64,000 bases of DNA from assembly GCF_003402415.2 (NCBI RefSeq), contig NZ_AP036014.1, positions 2,914,001 to 2,978,000 of the forward strand, read 5' to 3'. This stretch comes from Cupidesulfovibrio sp000226255. Lineage in GTDB: Bacteria; Desulfobacterota; Desulfovibrionia; Desulfovibrionales; Desulfovibrionaceae. A program made the translations under genes and the position numbers. This document shows, in pieces, positions 38,192-46,068 of the stretch. Position 1 is the first letter of the stretch; every line of letters begins with the position of its first letter. The notes beneath the pieces are model-generated. The model was not told the DNA's origin, did no database searches, and saw nothing but the letters and a program-made list of their open reading frames with translations.

Positions 38192-38220
38192 GTGACAACG
38201 GTTTTCCGATGCGCTATCTT
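38192..38220 (+). promoter_or_regulatory. Promoter of the TSUP permease gene
   Basis: GTGACA (38192-38197) and TATCTT (38215-38220) are 17 bases apart. The inverted repeat at 38224-38255 starts four bases after the -10 hexamer, so it covers the expected transcription start. Confidence 0.55.
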
Positions 38221-38223
38221 TTC

Positions 38224-38255
38224 ATTGACACGAAGATTATAAAAAACGTGTCAAT
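38224..38255. promoter_or_regulatory. Operator-like inverted repeat, probable TunR site
   Basis: Perfect 9-bp arms ATTGACACG (38224-38232) and CGTGTCAAT (38247-38255) flank 14 A/T-rich bases. Location directly downstream of a promoter is typical of a repressor site. TunR encoded next door, whose DNA-binding domain belongs to a family that binds paired inverted arms, is the natural candidate. Confidence 0.55.
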
Positions 38256-38338
38256 AGCAGGCCAGACAGAAAACGGGCGGCGTCCTTGCCGAGCCAAGCC
38301 CGCCCGGCCACCCCCCCCCCTCACATCAGGAGGTCGCC

Positions 38339-39295
38339 ATGTACTTCCCTGTCGCAGGCATTCACGCGGAACCGTGGGTACCGCCGCTGGTGGCGTTCGT
38401 GGTGTCGTTCTTCATGTCCATGGGGGGCGTGTCGGGCGCGTTCCTGCTGCTGCCCTTCCAGATGTCCTTCCTGGGCTACGTGAACCCATCCGTCAGCGCC
38501 ACCAACCAGTTCTACAACGTGGTGGCCATTCCCAGCGGGGTGTACCGCTACATCCGCGAAGGGCGCATGGTCTGGCCGCTGACGTGGGTGGTGATCATCG
38601 GCACGCTGCCGGGGGTGCTGATAGGGGCCTTCGTGCGGGTGACGTACCTGCCCAACGCGCGCGACTTCAAGCTGTTCGCCGCGTGCGTGCTGGCCTACAT
38701 CGCCCTGCGCATGGTGCGCGACCTGACCAAGAAGAAGGCGGGCAACGGAAAGGCCACGGCAGAGGAAAAGTTCCGCTCGCTGGTGCGCACCCACCGCGAA
38801 AAGGCGGCGGCGGAAGGCAAGAACCCCGATGACCTGCCCGCCGTGTGCATGAACGAATGCTGCCTGTCGCACATCTCGTACAGCTTTTACGGCGAAACCT
38901 ACAGCTTCCGCACCGTGGGCATCTTTACCCTGAGCTTCATCGTGGGGATCGTGGGCGGGGTGTACGGCATTGGCGGCGGTGCCATCATCGCGCCGTTCTT
39001 CGTCTCGTTCTTCGGGCTGCCGGTGTACACCGTGGCGGGCGCGGCCCTGATGGGCACCTTCGTCACCTCGGTGGCGGGCGTCACCTTTTACATGGCCATC
39101 GCGCCGCTGTACCCGCACATGTCCGTGGCCCCGGACTGGATGCTGGGCCTCTTGCTGGGCATTGGCGGCATGGCGGGCATGTACCTGGGCGCGCGCTGCC
39201 AGAAGCACGTGCCCGCAAACCTGATCAAGTGGATGCTGTGCTGCATCCTGCTGTTCACGGCGGGGAAGTACGTGGTGGAGTTTTGGAGCAACTAA
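38339..39295 (+). CDS. TauE/SafE (TSUP) family permease
   Basis: 318 residues from ATG 38339 with CAGGAGGTCGCC in front. Two repeats of membrane segments: VPPLVAFVVSFFMSMGGVSGAFLLLPF and FTLSFIVGIVGGVYGIGGGAIIAPFFV carry the conserved GxGGG-like signature; the loop in between (about 60 residues) is charged and includes CMNECC. TSUP proteins export or import anions such as sulfite and organosulfonates. Next to tunR, molybdate, tungstate or sulfate-like oxyanions are plausible substrates (inference). A run of ten C residues (38311-38320) lies between operator and ribosome site. Its stop codon abuts that of the convergent foreign gene. Confidence 0.88.
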   Translation: MYFPVAGIHAEPWVPPLVAFVVSFFMSMGGVSGAFLLLPFQMSFLGYVNPSVSATNQFYNVVAIPSGVYRYIREGRMVWPLTWVVIIGTLPGVLIGAFVRVTYLPNARDFKLFAACVLAYIALRMVRDLTKKKAGNGKATAEEKFRSLVRTHREKAAAEGKNPDDLPAVCMNECCLSHISYSFYGETYSFRTVGIFTLSFIVGIVGGVYGIGGGAIIAPFFVSFFGLPVYTVAGAALMGTFVTSVAGVTFYMAIAPLYPHMSVAPDWMLGLLLGIGGMAGMYLGARCQKHVPANLIKWMLCCILLFTAGKYVVEFWSN

Positions 39296-39763
39296 CTAGT
39301 CTTTATGCATGTACATAGAATACGTAGCCCTTGTTAAATCAAATATAGCATAAAATATTGCAAAAACAGCAACCAACAGCATTATTTTTATTGCATCACA
39401 ATAGTGGTGCCACTCAAAAACATTAACCTTCCCCCTATACAAAACCGCTAAAAACATGGTCATCAAGAACAAGAAAAAAACTTCATAGAAACTATTTCTC
39501 ATAGCCACAAATGTATCTGTAAAATCTCCTGAAATCTCACCCTCCAACATTTTCAAATGTCCTGCCATCACTGCACCTCCGGCAGTGTGTATCGCCACAA
39601 ATGTCCATACACACTCCAGCAAGCTTCCTTTTATGAAATCATCAATGAAATCACCTTGTATGTAATTTTCAAAAGCAACAAAAAACAATGACAATACAAC
39701 AAACACAGAATATTTACCTATCATTTCTGCCATAGAAATAATCCAGTATTTTAACCAGTTCAT
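39296..39763 (-). CDS. Small four-span membrane protein of an AT-rich island (RexB-like candidate)
   Basis: 155 residues; the start overlaps the upstream gene by 50 bases. Four membrane segments: IGKYSVFVVLSLFFVAF, ECVWTFVAIHTAGGAVMAG, FYEVFFLFLMTMFLAVLY and IKIMLLVAVFAIFYAIFDL, the last followed by DLTRATYSMY. Size, four spans and position after a soluble protein of about 280 residues match phage lambda RexB (144 residues, four spans, a membrane pore in phage exclusion); the end of the last span resembles RexB's YNLTRE. Base and codon use (AAA, ATT, TTT) are unlike the neighbours. Without a search the homology is unproven; a different membrane effector is possible. Confidence 0.6.
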   Translation of the reverse strand: MNWLKYWIISMAEMIGKYSVFVVLSLFFVAFENYIQGDFIDDFIKGSLLECVWTFVAIHTAGGAVMAGHLKMLEGEISGDFTDTFVAMRNSFYEVFFLFLMTMFLAVLYRGKVNVFEWHHYCDAIKIMLLVAVFAIFYAIFDLTRATYSMYMHKD

Positions 39764-40577
39764 CCACGTCGTTTGCCCTCAAAACAACATCATCAACTGC
39801 AAGTGTTATCGGATAATTTGACGTTCTTATCGGAACCCTCATCCCATTAATTTTCATTGCTATTTCCCCGCCACCTTCAGCGGAATAATCAACCAATCCA
39901 CCCAATTCCTCGTTCTCAGGAGAAAGATCTAAGTAGCCGCTCTGCGGAGCCTCAATTTTTAGGCCAGTCTTAGCCGACAACGTATTCTTTGCTAATGCTT
40001 TTAATTGACCAGAAAGCGTTTTCGTAATCGATGACATATTTGGTGTCACCAATGAAAACTCTACGTAGCGCACTCGCCCAGAATATTCCTCAACACTCTC
40101 CCAAAAATCATCCTTTTTAAACATTGGCAGCGCTTGCGCTAGCAAATCATTCTTCCCGAGCATTCTGTTTACATTACGCATTATATACTTAACGACCGTT
40201 CTTGTTTCACGGAATGCAAGCGCATTGCGCTCAACAAAAAGTAACTGTCTTTCAGGTTTAACGTCAAAAATGACATGCGTAGGCGGCCAAGAATCTAATT
40301 CTTCACGAACAAATTTTTCTTTTTTGAACCTCTTCACATTTTTCTTCTTGCCAAGTCTAAAAAGAATGACTCCTGTTCCAAGATTAACCTTGGCATCAAA
40401 AACACTATCAAACGGAAAGTTATAGTCTGACACCCGCATCAAAGATTCATTAAAATACTTATTCTTATTCGCAATCACTTCAGCAAGGCTTGACTTCGCG
40501 AATAAAGATAACTGGATCTCCCCAGCTTTAGGTACAATTTGATACCTATACGCATCAAAAATTTTTTCCCTCTCCAC
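39714..40577 (-). CDS. Soluble protein of the AT-rich island (RexA-like candidate)
   Basis: 287 residues from GTG 40577, 5 bases after GGAGG. No signal peptide or membrane segment. Compared with lambda RexA (279 residues) as I recall it, short motifs occur in the same order: an early FLF/ILF strand, then LLFVERNALAFRETRTV against FLFVEGDTIGFARTVF, then LPMFKKDD...GRVRYVE against PLMRGTTKDD...GRTTVKVE. Order, size and the downstream four-span partner agree with the rexA-rexB pair, in which RexA senses phage replication and activates the RexB channel. The gene is clearly horizontally acquired by composition. Confidence that it is coding is high; the family assignment is tentative. Confidence 0.6.
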   Translation of the reverse strand: MEREKIFDAYRYQIVPKAGEIQLSLFAKSSLAEVIANKNKYFNESLMRVSDYNFPFDSVFDAKVNLGTGVILFRLGKKKNVKRFKKEKFVREELDSWPPTHVIFDVKPERQLLFVERNALAFRETRTVVKYIMRNVNRMLGKNDLLAQALPMFKKDDFWESVEEYSGRVRYVEFSLVTPNMSSITKTLSGQLKALAKNTLSAKTGLKIEAPQSGYLDLSPENEELGGLVDYSAEGGGEIAMKINGMRVPIRTSNYPITLAVDDVVLRANDVDELVKILDYFYGRNDR

Positions 40578-40593
40578 CTAGGCCTCCATAAAA

Positions 40594-40599
40594 ATTATA
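40594..40599 (-). promoter_or_regulatory. -10 element of the AT-rich gene pair
   Basis: The minus strand carries a perfect TATAAT, 17 bases before the GTG start of the 287-residue gene, in the only AT-rich leader around. No good -35 hexamer is visible at 16-18 bases, so an activator or an extended -10 may be needed. With such a short leader the transcript would start close to the ribosome site. Confidence 0.45.
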
Positions 40600-40601
40600 C
40601 C

Positions 40602-40676
40602 TTACCAAAACACAAAGCCCCCAAAGTATCGCTCTATTCGTATTTGATTTCCACAATCCGGGCAATTCAAAATCAC
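40602..40676 (-). CDS. Possible 24-residue zinc-ribbon-like peptide or gene remnant
   Basis: Reading from GTG 40676 (GGGGAG 6 bases before) to TAA 40602 gives MILNCPDCGNQIRIERYFGGFV and two more residues. CPDCG is half of a zinc ribbon. It may be a leader peptide of the island, a microprotein, or the tail of a gene destroyed when the island arrived. Very short, so weakly supported. Confidence 0.25.
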   Translation of the reverse strand: MILNCPDCGNQIRIERYFGGFVFW

Positions 40677-40841
40677 TCAGAGCTCCCCTTGCCTTTTGCC
40701 CCGCTCCGTGGTGATGGTGTGCCCGCCGGGCGCACCATGCACATCCGGGCATCCATCGCCCTGCCCACCACCCGCCCGACATTACCTGACGCCGACCGAC
40801 CTCACCCGGCCAGTCCGGAACCCCGCGCAAGGAGCCCTGCA

Positions 40842-41735
40842 ATGCGCAATGCCGTGCCGCGCGTGGCGGCCATCCACGATCTTTCCGGCTTCGGCCGCAC
40901 CTCGCTCACCGTGGCCATACCCGTCTTGTCCGCCATGGGCGCGCAGGTGTGCCCCATGCCCACCGCCGTGCTGTCCACCCACACGGCAGGCTTCACCGGT
41001 TACAGCTTTCTGGACCTTACCGACCAGATGCGCCTGTTCCTGGACCACTGGCAGGCCCTGAACCTGAAGTTCGACGCAGTGTACAGCGGCTTTCTGGGTT
41101 CCCCGGCGCAGGTGGACATCGTGGCCCGGTGCATCGACATGTGCCGGGTAGAGGGCGGCCTTGCCGTGGTGGACCCTGTTCTGGGCGACAACGGCCAACT
41201 GGAACCCACCATGGACATGGAGATGGTGCAGCGCATGCGCTGGCTGGTGCGCAAGGCGGACATCATCACCCCCAATTTCACCGAGGCCGCCCTGCTACTG
41301 GACGAGCCCTATCGCGAATCCATCTCCACGGCGGAACTGAAGGACTGGCTGCGCCGCCTGACCGGCATGGGCCCGCGCGTGGCGGTGATAACCAGCGTGC
41401 CGGTGGCCGGTCATGCGGGCGTCAGCTCCGTGGCGGCGCACCACCGCCCGCACGACCGGTTCTGGAAGGTGGACTGCCAGTACATACCCGCCCACTATCC
41501 CGGCACGGGCGACACCTTTGCCAGCGTGCTCACCGGCAGCCTGTTGCAGGGCGACAGCCTGCCCATCGCCATGGACCGCGCCGTGCACTTCGTCACGCTG
41601 GGCATCCGCGCCACCTTCGGGCACAATTCGCCCAGCCGCGAGGGCATTCTGCTGGAACGGGTGCTGGACACCCTGCGCGCCCCGGTAACCGTGAGCAGCT
41701 ACGAACTTCTGGAGGACGAGGACCGATGCAAGTAG
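40842..41735 (+). CDS. Pyridoxal/pyridoxine kinase
   Basis: 297 residues from ATG 40842 with AAGGAG 7 bases upstream. Ribokinase-fold vitamin B6 kinase of the PdxY/PdxK type: AAIHDLSGFGRTSLTVAIPVL, STHTAGFTGYSF, YSGFLGSPAQVDIVARCID, VVDPVLGDNG, ADIITPNFTEAALLL and the catalytic YPGTGDTFASVLTGSLL with the base Asp. It phosphorylates B6 vitamers to supply PLP. Its last codons overlap the murI start, so the two are translationally coupled. Confidence 0.92.
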   Translation: MRNAVPRVAAIHDLSGFGRTSLTVAIPVLSAMGAQVCPMPTAVLSTHTAGFTGYSFLDLTDQMRLFLDHWQALNLKFDAVYSGFLGSPAQVDIVARCIDMCRVEGGLAVVDPVLGDNGQLEPTMDMEMVQRMRWLVRKADIITPNFTEAALLLDEPYRESISTAELKDWLRRLTGMGPRVAVITSVPVAGHAGVSSVAAHHRPHDRFWKVDCQYIPAHYPGTGDTFASVLTGSLLQGDSLPIAMDRAVHFVTLGIRATFGHNSPSREGILLERVLDTLRAPVTVSSYELLEDEDRCK

Positions 41736-42652
41736 ACGGCCCCGCGTGCGGCAACGCCGCCACGGGCTCTGACCAGAACGGCGCGGGCGGATTCGCCCCC
41801 GACGCCGCGCACCTGCCCATCGGCATGTTCGATTCGGGCGTGGGCGGCCTTACGGTGCTGAAGGCCCTGCGTACCCGCATGCCCTGCGAGGACATATTGT
41901 ACCTGGGCGACACCGCCCGCCTGCCCTACGGCACCAAGAGCGCGGAAACCATTACCCGCTACGCCGTGCAGGCCGCGTCCAAGCTGGTGCAGCGGCGCAT
42001 CAAGCTGCTGGTGGTGGCCTGCAACACGGCCACCTCCGTGGCGCTGGACGCCCTGCGCGCCGCCAACCCCGGCCTGCCGGTGGTGGGCGTGGTGCAGCCG
42101 GGCGCGCAGGCGGCCTGCCGGGCCTCGCGCCGGGGCAACATCGCCGTCATCGCCACGGAATCCACCATCCGGGGCCGCGCCTACCACAAGGCCATCCACA
42201 GCCTGCGACCCGACGCGCAGATCATCGGGCAGCCCTGCCCGCTGTTCGTGCCGCTGGCCGAGGAAGGCTGGGTGGACGGCAAGATCGTGGAAGACATCGC
42301 CGCGCGCTACCTGGACCCCATCTTTCGCCCCGCGTCCGGCAGCGACACGCCGGAAACGCCCGATTGCCTGGTGCTGGGCTGCACCCACTTTCCGCTGCTG
42401 GCGCGGGCCATCCGCAACGTCATCGGGCCGGAACCGGTCATCGTGGATTCCGCCGCCACCACCGCCCTTGCCGTGCAGGCGGAATTGCAGGCAGCCGGGC
42501 TGGTGCGCCCCCTGCGCACGGGGCCGGGCGGCAACGAATGCGGCGAGGCGCGCTTTCTGACCACCGACGACGTGCCCCGCTTCGCCCGCACCGGCGGGCT
42601 GTTTCTGGGCACGGCCATCGCGCCGGACGAGGTTGAACTCATCGACCTGTAG
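41726..42652 (+). CDS. murI: Glutamate racemase
   Basis: 308 residues from ATG 41726 (ribosome site GGAGGACGAGG); overlaps the kinase stop by 10 bases. The two catalytic cysteines are in VVACNTATSVALDAL (Cys-99) and LGCTHFPLLARAI. PIGMFDSGVGGLTVLKALRTRMP and GDTARLPYGTKS are the glutamate-binding segments. It supplies D-glutamate for peptidoglycan. The N-terminus has about 30 extra residues before the conserved start. Confidence 0.96.
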   Translation: MQVDGPACGNAATGSDQNGAGGFAPDAAHLPIGMFDSGVGGLTVLKALRTRMPCEDILYLGDTARLPYGTKSAETITRYAVQAASKLVQRRIKLLVVACNTATSVALDALRAANPGLPVVGVVQPGAQAACRASRRGNIAVIATESTIRGRAYHKAIHSLRPDAQIIGQPCPLFVPLAEEGWVDGKIVEDIAARYLDPIFRPASGSDTPETPDCLVLGCTHFPLLARAIRNVIGPEPVIVDSAATTALAVQAELQAAGLVRPLRTGPGGNECGEARFLTTDDVPRFARTGGLFLGTAIAPDEVELIDL

Positions 42653-42717
42653 CCTGTGCGACATGCTGTTGCCGCTTGGGTGTGGTTACTGGGCGGTAGG
42701 GGGACGTTGTTTTTTGC

Positions 42718-42890
42718 GCCTCCGGCGGGCAGGGGCTGCGCCCCTTGCATCCCCCGAATGGGGCGGTGAATTTTTACTACCAGATGGAAACCACACTGAT
42801 GGGAATGCAAGGGGCGATAGCCGCTGTGCGATCGCCATCCGTAGTGCTCGAAGACTCGCATAACGGCTGCCGTCCTTGCCCGCCGGAGGC
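42718..42890. repeat. Palindromic interspersed element, copy A
   Basis: Left end GCCTCCGGCGGGCAGGGG (from 42718) and right end CCTTGCCCGCCGGAGGC (to 42890) are inverted copies around about 135 bases. AGGGGCTGCGCCCCT forms an inner hairpin, and GCAAGGGGC repeats it on the right side. The left end is preceded by T6 and the right end followed by TATAATA. A second copy is at 57509-57663. Confidence 0.75.
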
Positions 42891-42964
42891 GTATAATAAC
42901 TCTCCCCCATCCTCGCAGGGGCACAACAGCCCACCATATTTTGCAACCACCGGAGGTCACCCCC

Positions 42965-44068
42965 ATGGCGCACAAGCCCTACGCCCCCATCCCCATGGTG
43001 CCCGGCCCGGTCACCCTGCACCCCGCCGTGCTGGCGGCCATGACCCGCGACTACGGCTCCGGCCAGATCGAGCCGGACTACCTGAAGCTGTACGCGGAAA
43101 CGGGCCGCAACCTCGCGCAGCTCATGGGCACGCAGCATGACGTGGTGCTGATGACCGGCGAGGGCATGCTGGCCCTGTGGGCCGGGCTGAAAAGCTGCCT
43201 CGTGCCCGGCGACAAGGTGCTGTCCGTGGGCACCGGCGTGTTCGGCGACGGCATCGGCGACATGGCCGCGTCCATCGGCTGCGAGGTGCTGAAGGTCTCG
43301 CTGCCCTACGACGAAACCATCGACGACCTGACCGGCATCGAAGACGCCATCCGCAGCTTCAAGCCCAAAATGCTCACCGCCGTGCACTGCGAAACGCCGT
43401 CCGGCACGCTGAACCCGTTGGATGGCCTTGGCGCGCTGAAGCAGTCCTGCGGCGTGCCGCTGTTCTACGTGGACGCGGTGGCCAGCGTGGGCGGCGCGCC
43501 CGTGCAGGCCGACGCATGGCACGCGGACCTTGTGCTGGGCGGCTCGCAGAAGTGCCTTTCCGCCCCGCCGTCCATGAGCTTTCTGTCCGTCAGCCCGGCG
43601 GCGTGGGAAATCATAGAGGCCGTGGGCTACCAGGGCTACGACGCCATTGCCCCCTTCCGCACCGTGCAGCAGGATGGCCGCTGCCCATACACCCCGTACT
43701 GGCACGGCACCGCCGCGCTCAACGCGGGCGCGCTGGCCATCCTGAACGAAAAGGGCGGCATGCAGGGCTGCTTCGACCGCCATCGGGAAGTTGCCGAACG
43801 CTGCCGCGCGGGCCTCGCCAAGCTGGGCGTGGAACTGTGGACGGCGCAGGGCGCGGTGAACTCGCCCACGGTGACGGCGGCCCTGGTCCCGGAAGGCTTC
43901 GAGTGGCCGGAATGGCGGCAGGGCCTGCGCGAACGCGGGCTGATCGTGTCCGGCAGCTTCGGCCCCATGGCGGGCAAGGTGTTCCGCCTTGGGCACATGG
44001 GCACCCAGGCCACGGAAGCCCTGGTGGACGCGGCGCTGGATGTCATCGAAAGCGTGATGCAGGACTAG
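42965..44068 (+). CDS. Class V aminotransferase (serine-pyruvate / alanine-glyoxylate type)
   Basis: 367 residues from ATG 42965 with GGAGG 8 bases ahead. PLP-fold: IPMVPGPVTLHPAVLAAM, MTGEGMLALWAGL, VHCETPSGTLNPLDGLG, FYVDAVASVGGAPVQAD, and the Schiff-base lysine in LVLGGSQKCLSAPPSMSF. C-terminal part ERGLIVSGSFGPMAGKVFRLGHMGTQA. Such enzymes transaminate serine, alanine or aspartate with glyoxylate or pyruvate; the exact substrate cannot be read from sequence. The adjacent B6 kinase would supply its cofactor, but the interspersed element separates the units. Confidence 0.9.
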   Translation: MAHKPYAPIPMVPGPVTLHPAVLAAMTRDYGSGQIEPDYLKLYAETGRNLAQLMGTQHDVVLMTGEGMLALWAGLKSCLVPGDKVLSVGTGVFGDGIGDMAASIGCEVLKVSLPYDETIDDLTGIEDAIRSFKPKMLTAVHCETPSGTLNPLDGLGALKQSCGVPLFYVDAVASVGGAPVQADAWHADLVLGGSQKCLSAPPSMSFLSVSPAAWEIIEAVGYQGYDAIAPFRTVQQDGRCPYTPYWHGTAALNAGALAILNEKGGMQGCFDRHREVAERCRAGLAKLGVELWTAQGAVNSPTVTAALVPEGFEWPEWRQGLRERGLIVSGSFGPMAGKVFRLGHMGTQATEALVDAALDVIESVMQD

Positions 44069-44140
44069 CCCGGCCCGCGAAGCGGCGGCAGGCGGCGATC
44101 GGTGGCTTTCCGATCCCGCAACCTGCCGAAAGACAACATG

Positions 44141-44179
44141 AACGCCCCCGGCGCGCAGCACGTGCCGGGGGCGTTTTCC
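44141..44179 (+). terminator. Terminator of the aminotransferase gene
   Basis: Perfect 12-bp stem AACGCCCCCGGC / GCCGGGGGCGTT with an 11-base loop, followed by TTCC; 72 bases after the stop codon. Confidence 0.75.
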
Positions 44180-44237
44180 ATTCACGGCGTGGATTGGGGA
44201 AAGAAAAAGACCGGGTGGCCCTGCCCCTTTCCTTCGC

Positions 44238-44780
44238 TTACCGCACCAGTTCCTCCACCTCCGCCGCGCAAGCCAGGTAGCGCGCCTTGGTGGCCTCGTC
44301 CTTGGCAAGATCCGGCCGCTCGTCCAGAATGCGCGCGAAACGCAGCCGCGCCTCGCCCACGGACGCCACCAGCCCCGGCTCTTCCACCATGTCCGCCAGC
44401 TTGTCGGCGTAAATCACCAGTTTCTCTTCCAACGAGGTCAGACGGAAGTCACGCGGGGGCAGCCCGTAATCGCCGGTCTGTTCCAGCGGCACGCCCGCGC
44501 GCACGTGCTTTTCCATGATGTCCAGCACCGCGCCGGGCAGCCCCAGATGCCTGCCCAGCCGCGCCCCTTCCACCCCGTGCAGGATGCCGTCGGTGCGCAC
44601 CTTGCCAAGGTCGTGAAACAGCGCGCCCAGCGCCACCAGCGAAAGGTCCACCGCCACGCGGGCCAGGCTGCCCAGCCCCACGGCAATGCCCGCCACCTGG
44701 CGCGAATGGGCGATGTCCGCTTCCGTCATGCCTGCCTCGCGCAGCAGGTCCACCTGTGCGTTGTCGTTATACGCGTTCAT
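44238..44780 (-). CDS. HD (HDIG) domain phosphohydrolase
   Basis: 180 residues from ATG 44780, behind GGAGTAGGAAC. Metal-binding residues are visible: HSRQVAGIAVGLG (first His), LGALFHDLGKVRTDGILHGVEGARLGR (HD motif) and MEKHVRAG. C-terminal helices (LVIYADKLADMV) complete the fold. HDIG proteins hydrolyse phosphate esters of nucleotides or tRNA ends; the substrate here is unknown. It begins 5 bases before the MFS gene ends, so the two genes are one unit. Confidence 0.88.
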   Translation of the reverse strand: MNAYNDNAQVDLLREAGMTEADIAHSRQVAGIAVGLGSLARVAVDLSLVALGALFHDLGKVRTDGILHGVEGARLGRHLGLPGAVLDIMEKHVRAGVPLEQTGDYGLPPRDFRLTSLEEKLVIYADKLADMVEEPGLVASVGEARLRFARILDERPDLAKDEATKARYLACAAEVEELVR

Positions 44781-44784
44781 GTTC

Positions 44785-46029
44785 CTACTCCTGCCCGCAG
44801 GCGGCCCCGGTGGGCTCGCCGCCGCGCATCACCGCCAGAAACCACGGCACCGAACACAGCAGCACCCCGGCGATGATGGCGAATGCCGGGCCGTACCCCA
44901 GCGCGCCCACCAGCAGGCCGACCAGCAGCGGACCGGAGGCGTGCCCCACGTCGAAGATGGTGCCGAACACGCCCATGGCCGTGCCATAGTGGCGGGCGCG
45001 GCACAGGTCGGCCACCAGCGCGGCGGACGACGAAGTGACCAGCGCTTCGCCGAATCCGAACACCAGGCAGGCCCCGGCCAGCGGCCAGAACCCGGCCAGG
45101 TGCGGCACGGCAGCGAAGGGCGCGGCGCAAGCAACCACGCCCGCCACGATCAGCCCGCGCCGCCCCAGCATGCCGCGCGCGTCGGATGCGCGGCCCAGCA
45201 GGGGCTTGGCCAACAGGGTGGTCACCACCTGCACGGCCCACAGCAGCCCGGCCTGAAAGGGTGCCAGCCCGGCCACGGTCACGGCGTACACCGGCAGAAA
45301 CGCCTCCAGCGCGCCCATGCTCATGTTCTGCACGCCCTCCATGACGGAGACGGCCACCACCCGCCGGTCGGACGCCACCTCGCGGATGCCGGAGGAAAAC
45401 TGCCCCAGCCGGGCGCGGAAGCCGCCGGACGTTGCAGGCGAGGCGTTCTCCCCCCCGTCGCGCAGCACCCGCCAGCCCAGCGCCAGCGCGGCAAGGCCGG
45501 TCACCGCCACCACCCCGTACACCACCCGGAAGGCCACGGACGATCCGCCCGTCTCTGCCCCCAGCAGCGACAGGGCAAGCCCCCCCACGGGCGCGCCCGC
45601 CAGCGTGCCGATGATGCCCACGGACGAAAACCACCCCAGCATCTCGCCCTTGCGCGCCCCGGCCATGTCGGCCACCACGGCCATAACCACCGGGCCGTAC
45701 ACCGCCGTGGCGAACCCGTGCACGAAGCGCACGGCCACCAACTGCGCATAGTCGTTCACCAGAAAGTAGGCGAAGGGGGCCATCGCGAAAAAGCACAGCC
45801 CCGCCAGCATGGTGCGCCGCCGCCCGATGACGTCGGACAGCGCCCCGGCGGGCAGCTTGAAGAAGATGCCCGTCACCGTGGAGATGCCCACGGCAAGGCC
45901 CACCGCCTCCGGCCCCGCGCCCAGGAACACCGCGAACAGCGGCAGCACCGGGTTGCGCGCCAGCGCGTACGAGAACCGGGCCAGAAAGCCCACCGAGCAC
46001 AAGGCCCGGAACATGGCCGATGCGTGCAT
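44785..46029 (-). CDS. MFS transporter, 12 membrane segments
   Basis: 414 residues from ATG 46029. Major-facilitator features: KLPAGALSDVIGRRRTMLAG (motif A between helices 2 and 3), VRFVHGFATAVYGPVVMAVVADM, and a second half with GRASDARGMLGRRGLI. Twelve hydrophobic stretches can be counted. No substrate hint; drug or sugar efflux types share this pattern. It follows the DUF2148 gene by 39 bases. Confidence 0.85.
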   Translation of the reverse strand: MHASAMFRALCSVGFLARFSYALARNPVLPLFAVFLGAGPEAVGLAVGISTVTGIFFKLPAGALSDVIGRRRTMLAGLCFFAMAPFAYFLVNDYAQLVAVRFVHGFATAVYGPVVMAVVADMAGARKGEMLGWFSSVGIIGTLAGAPVGGLALSLLGAETGGSSVAFRVVYGVVAVTGLAALALGWRVLRDGGENASPATSGGFRARLGQFSSGIREVASDRRVVAVSVMEGVQNMSMGALEAFLPVYAVTVAGLAPFQAGLLWAVQVVTTLLAKPLLGRASDARGMLGRRGLIVAGVVACAAPFAAVPHLAGFWPLAGACLVFGFGEALVTSSSAALVADLCRARHYGTAMGVFGTIFDVGHASGPLLVGLLVGALGYGPAFAIIAGVLLCSVPWFLAVMRGGEPTGAACGQE

Positions 46030-46068
46030 GATTATTTCCTTTCGCCGGGCGCGCGCGGCGCTCCGGCG

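Noticed and set aside
38321..39208. 295-codon His/Ala-rich frame opposite the permease
   Set aside because: Antisense shadow of a clear membrane protein with its own ribosome site.
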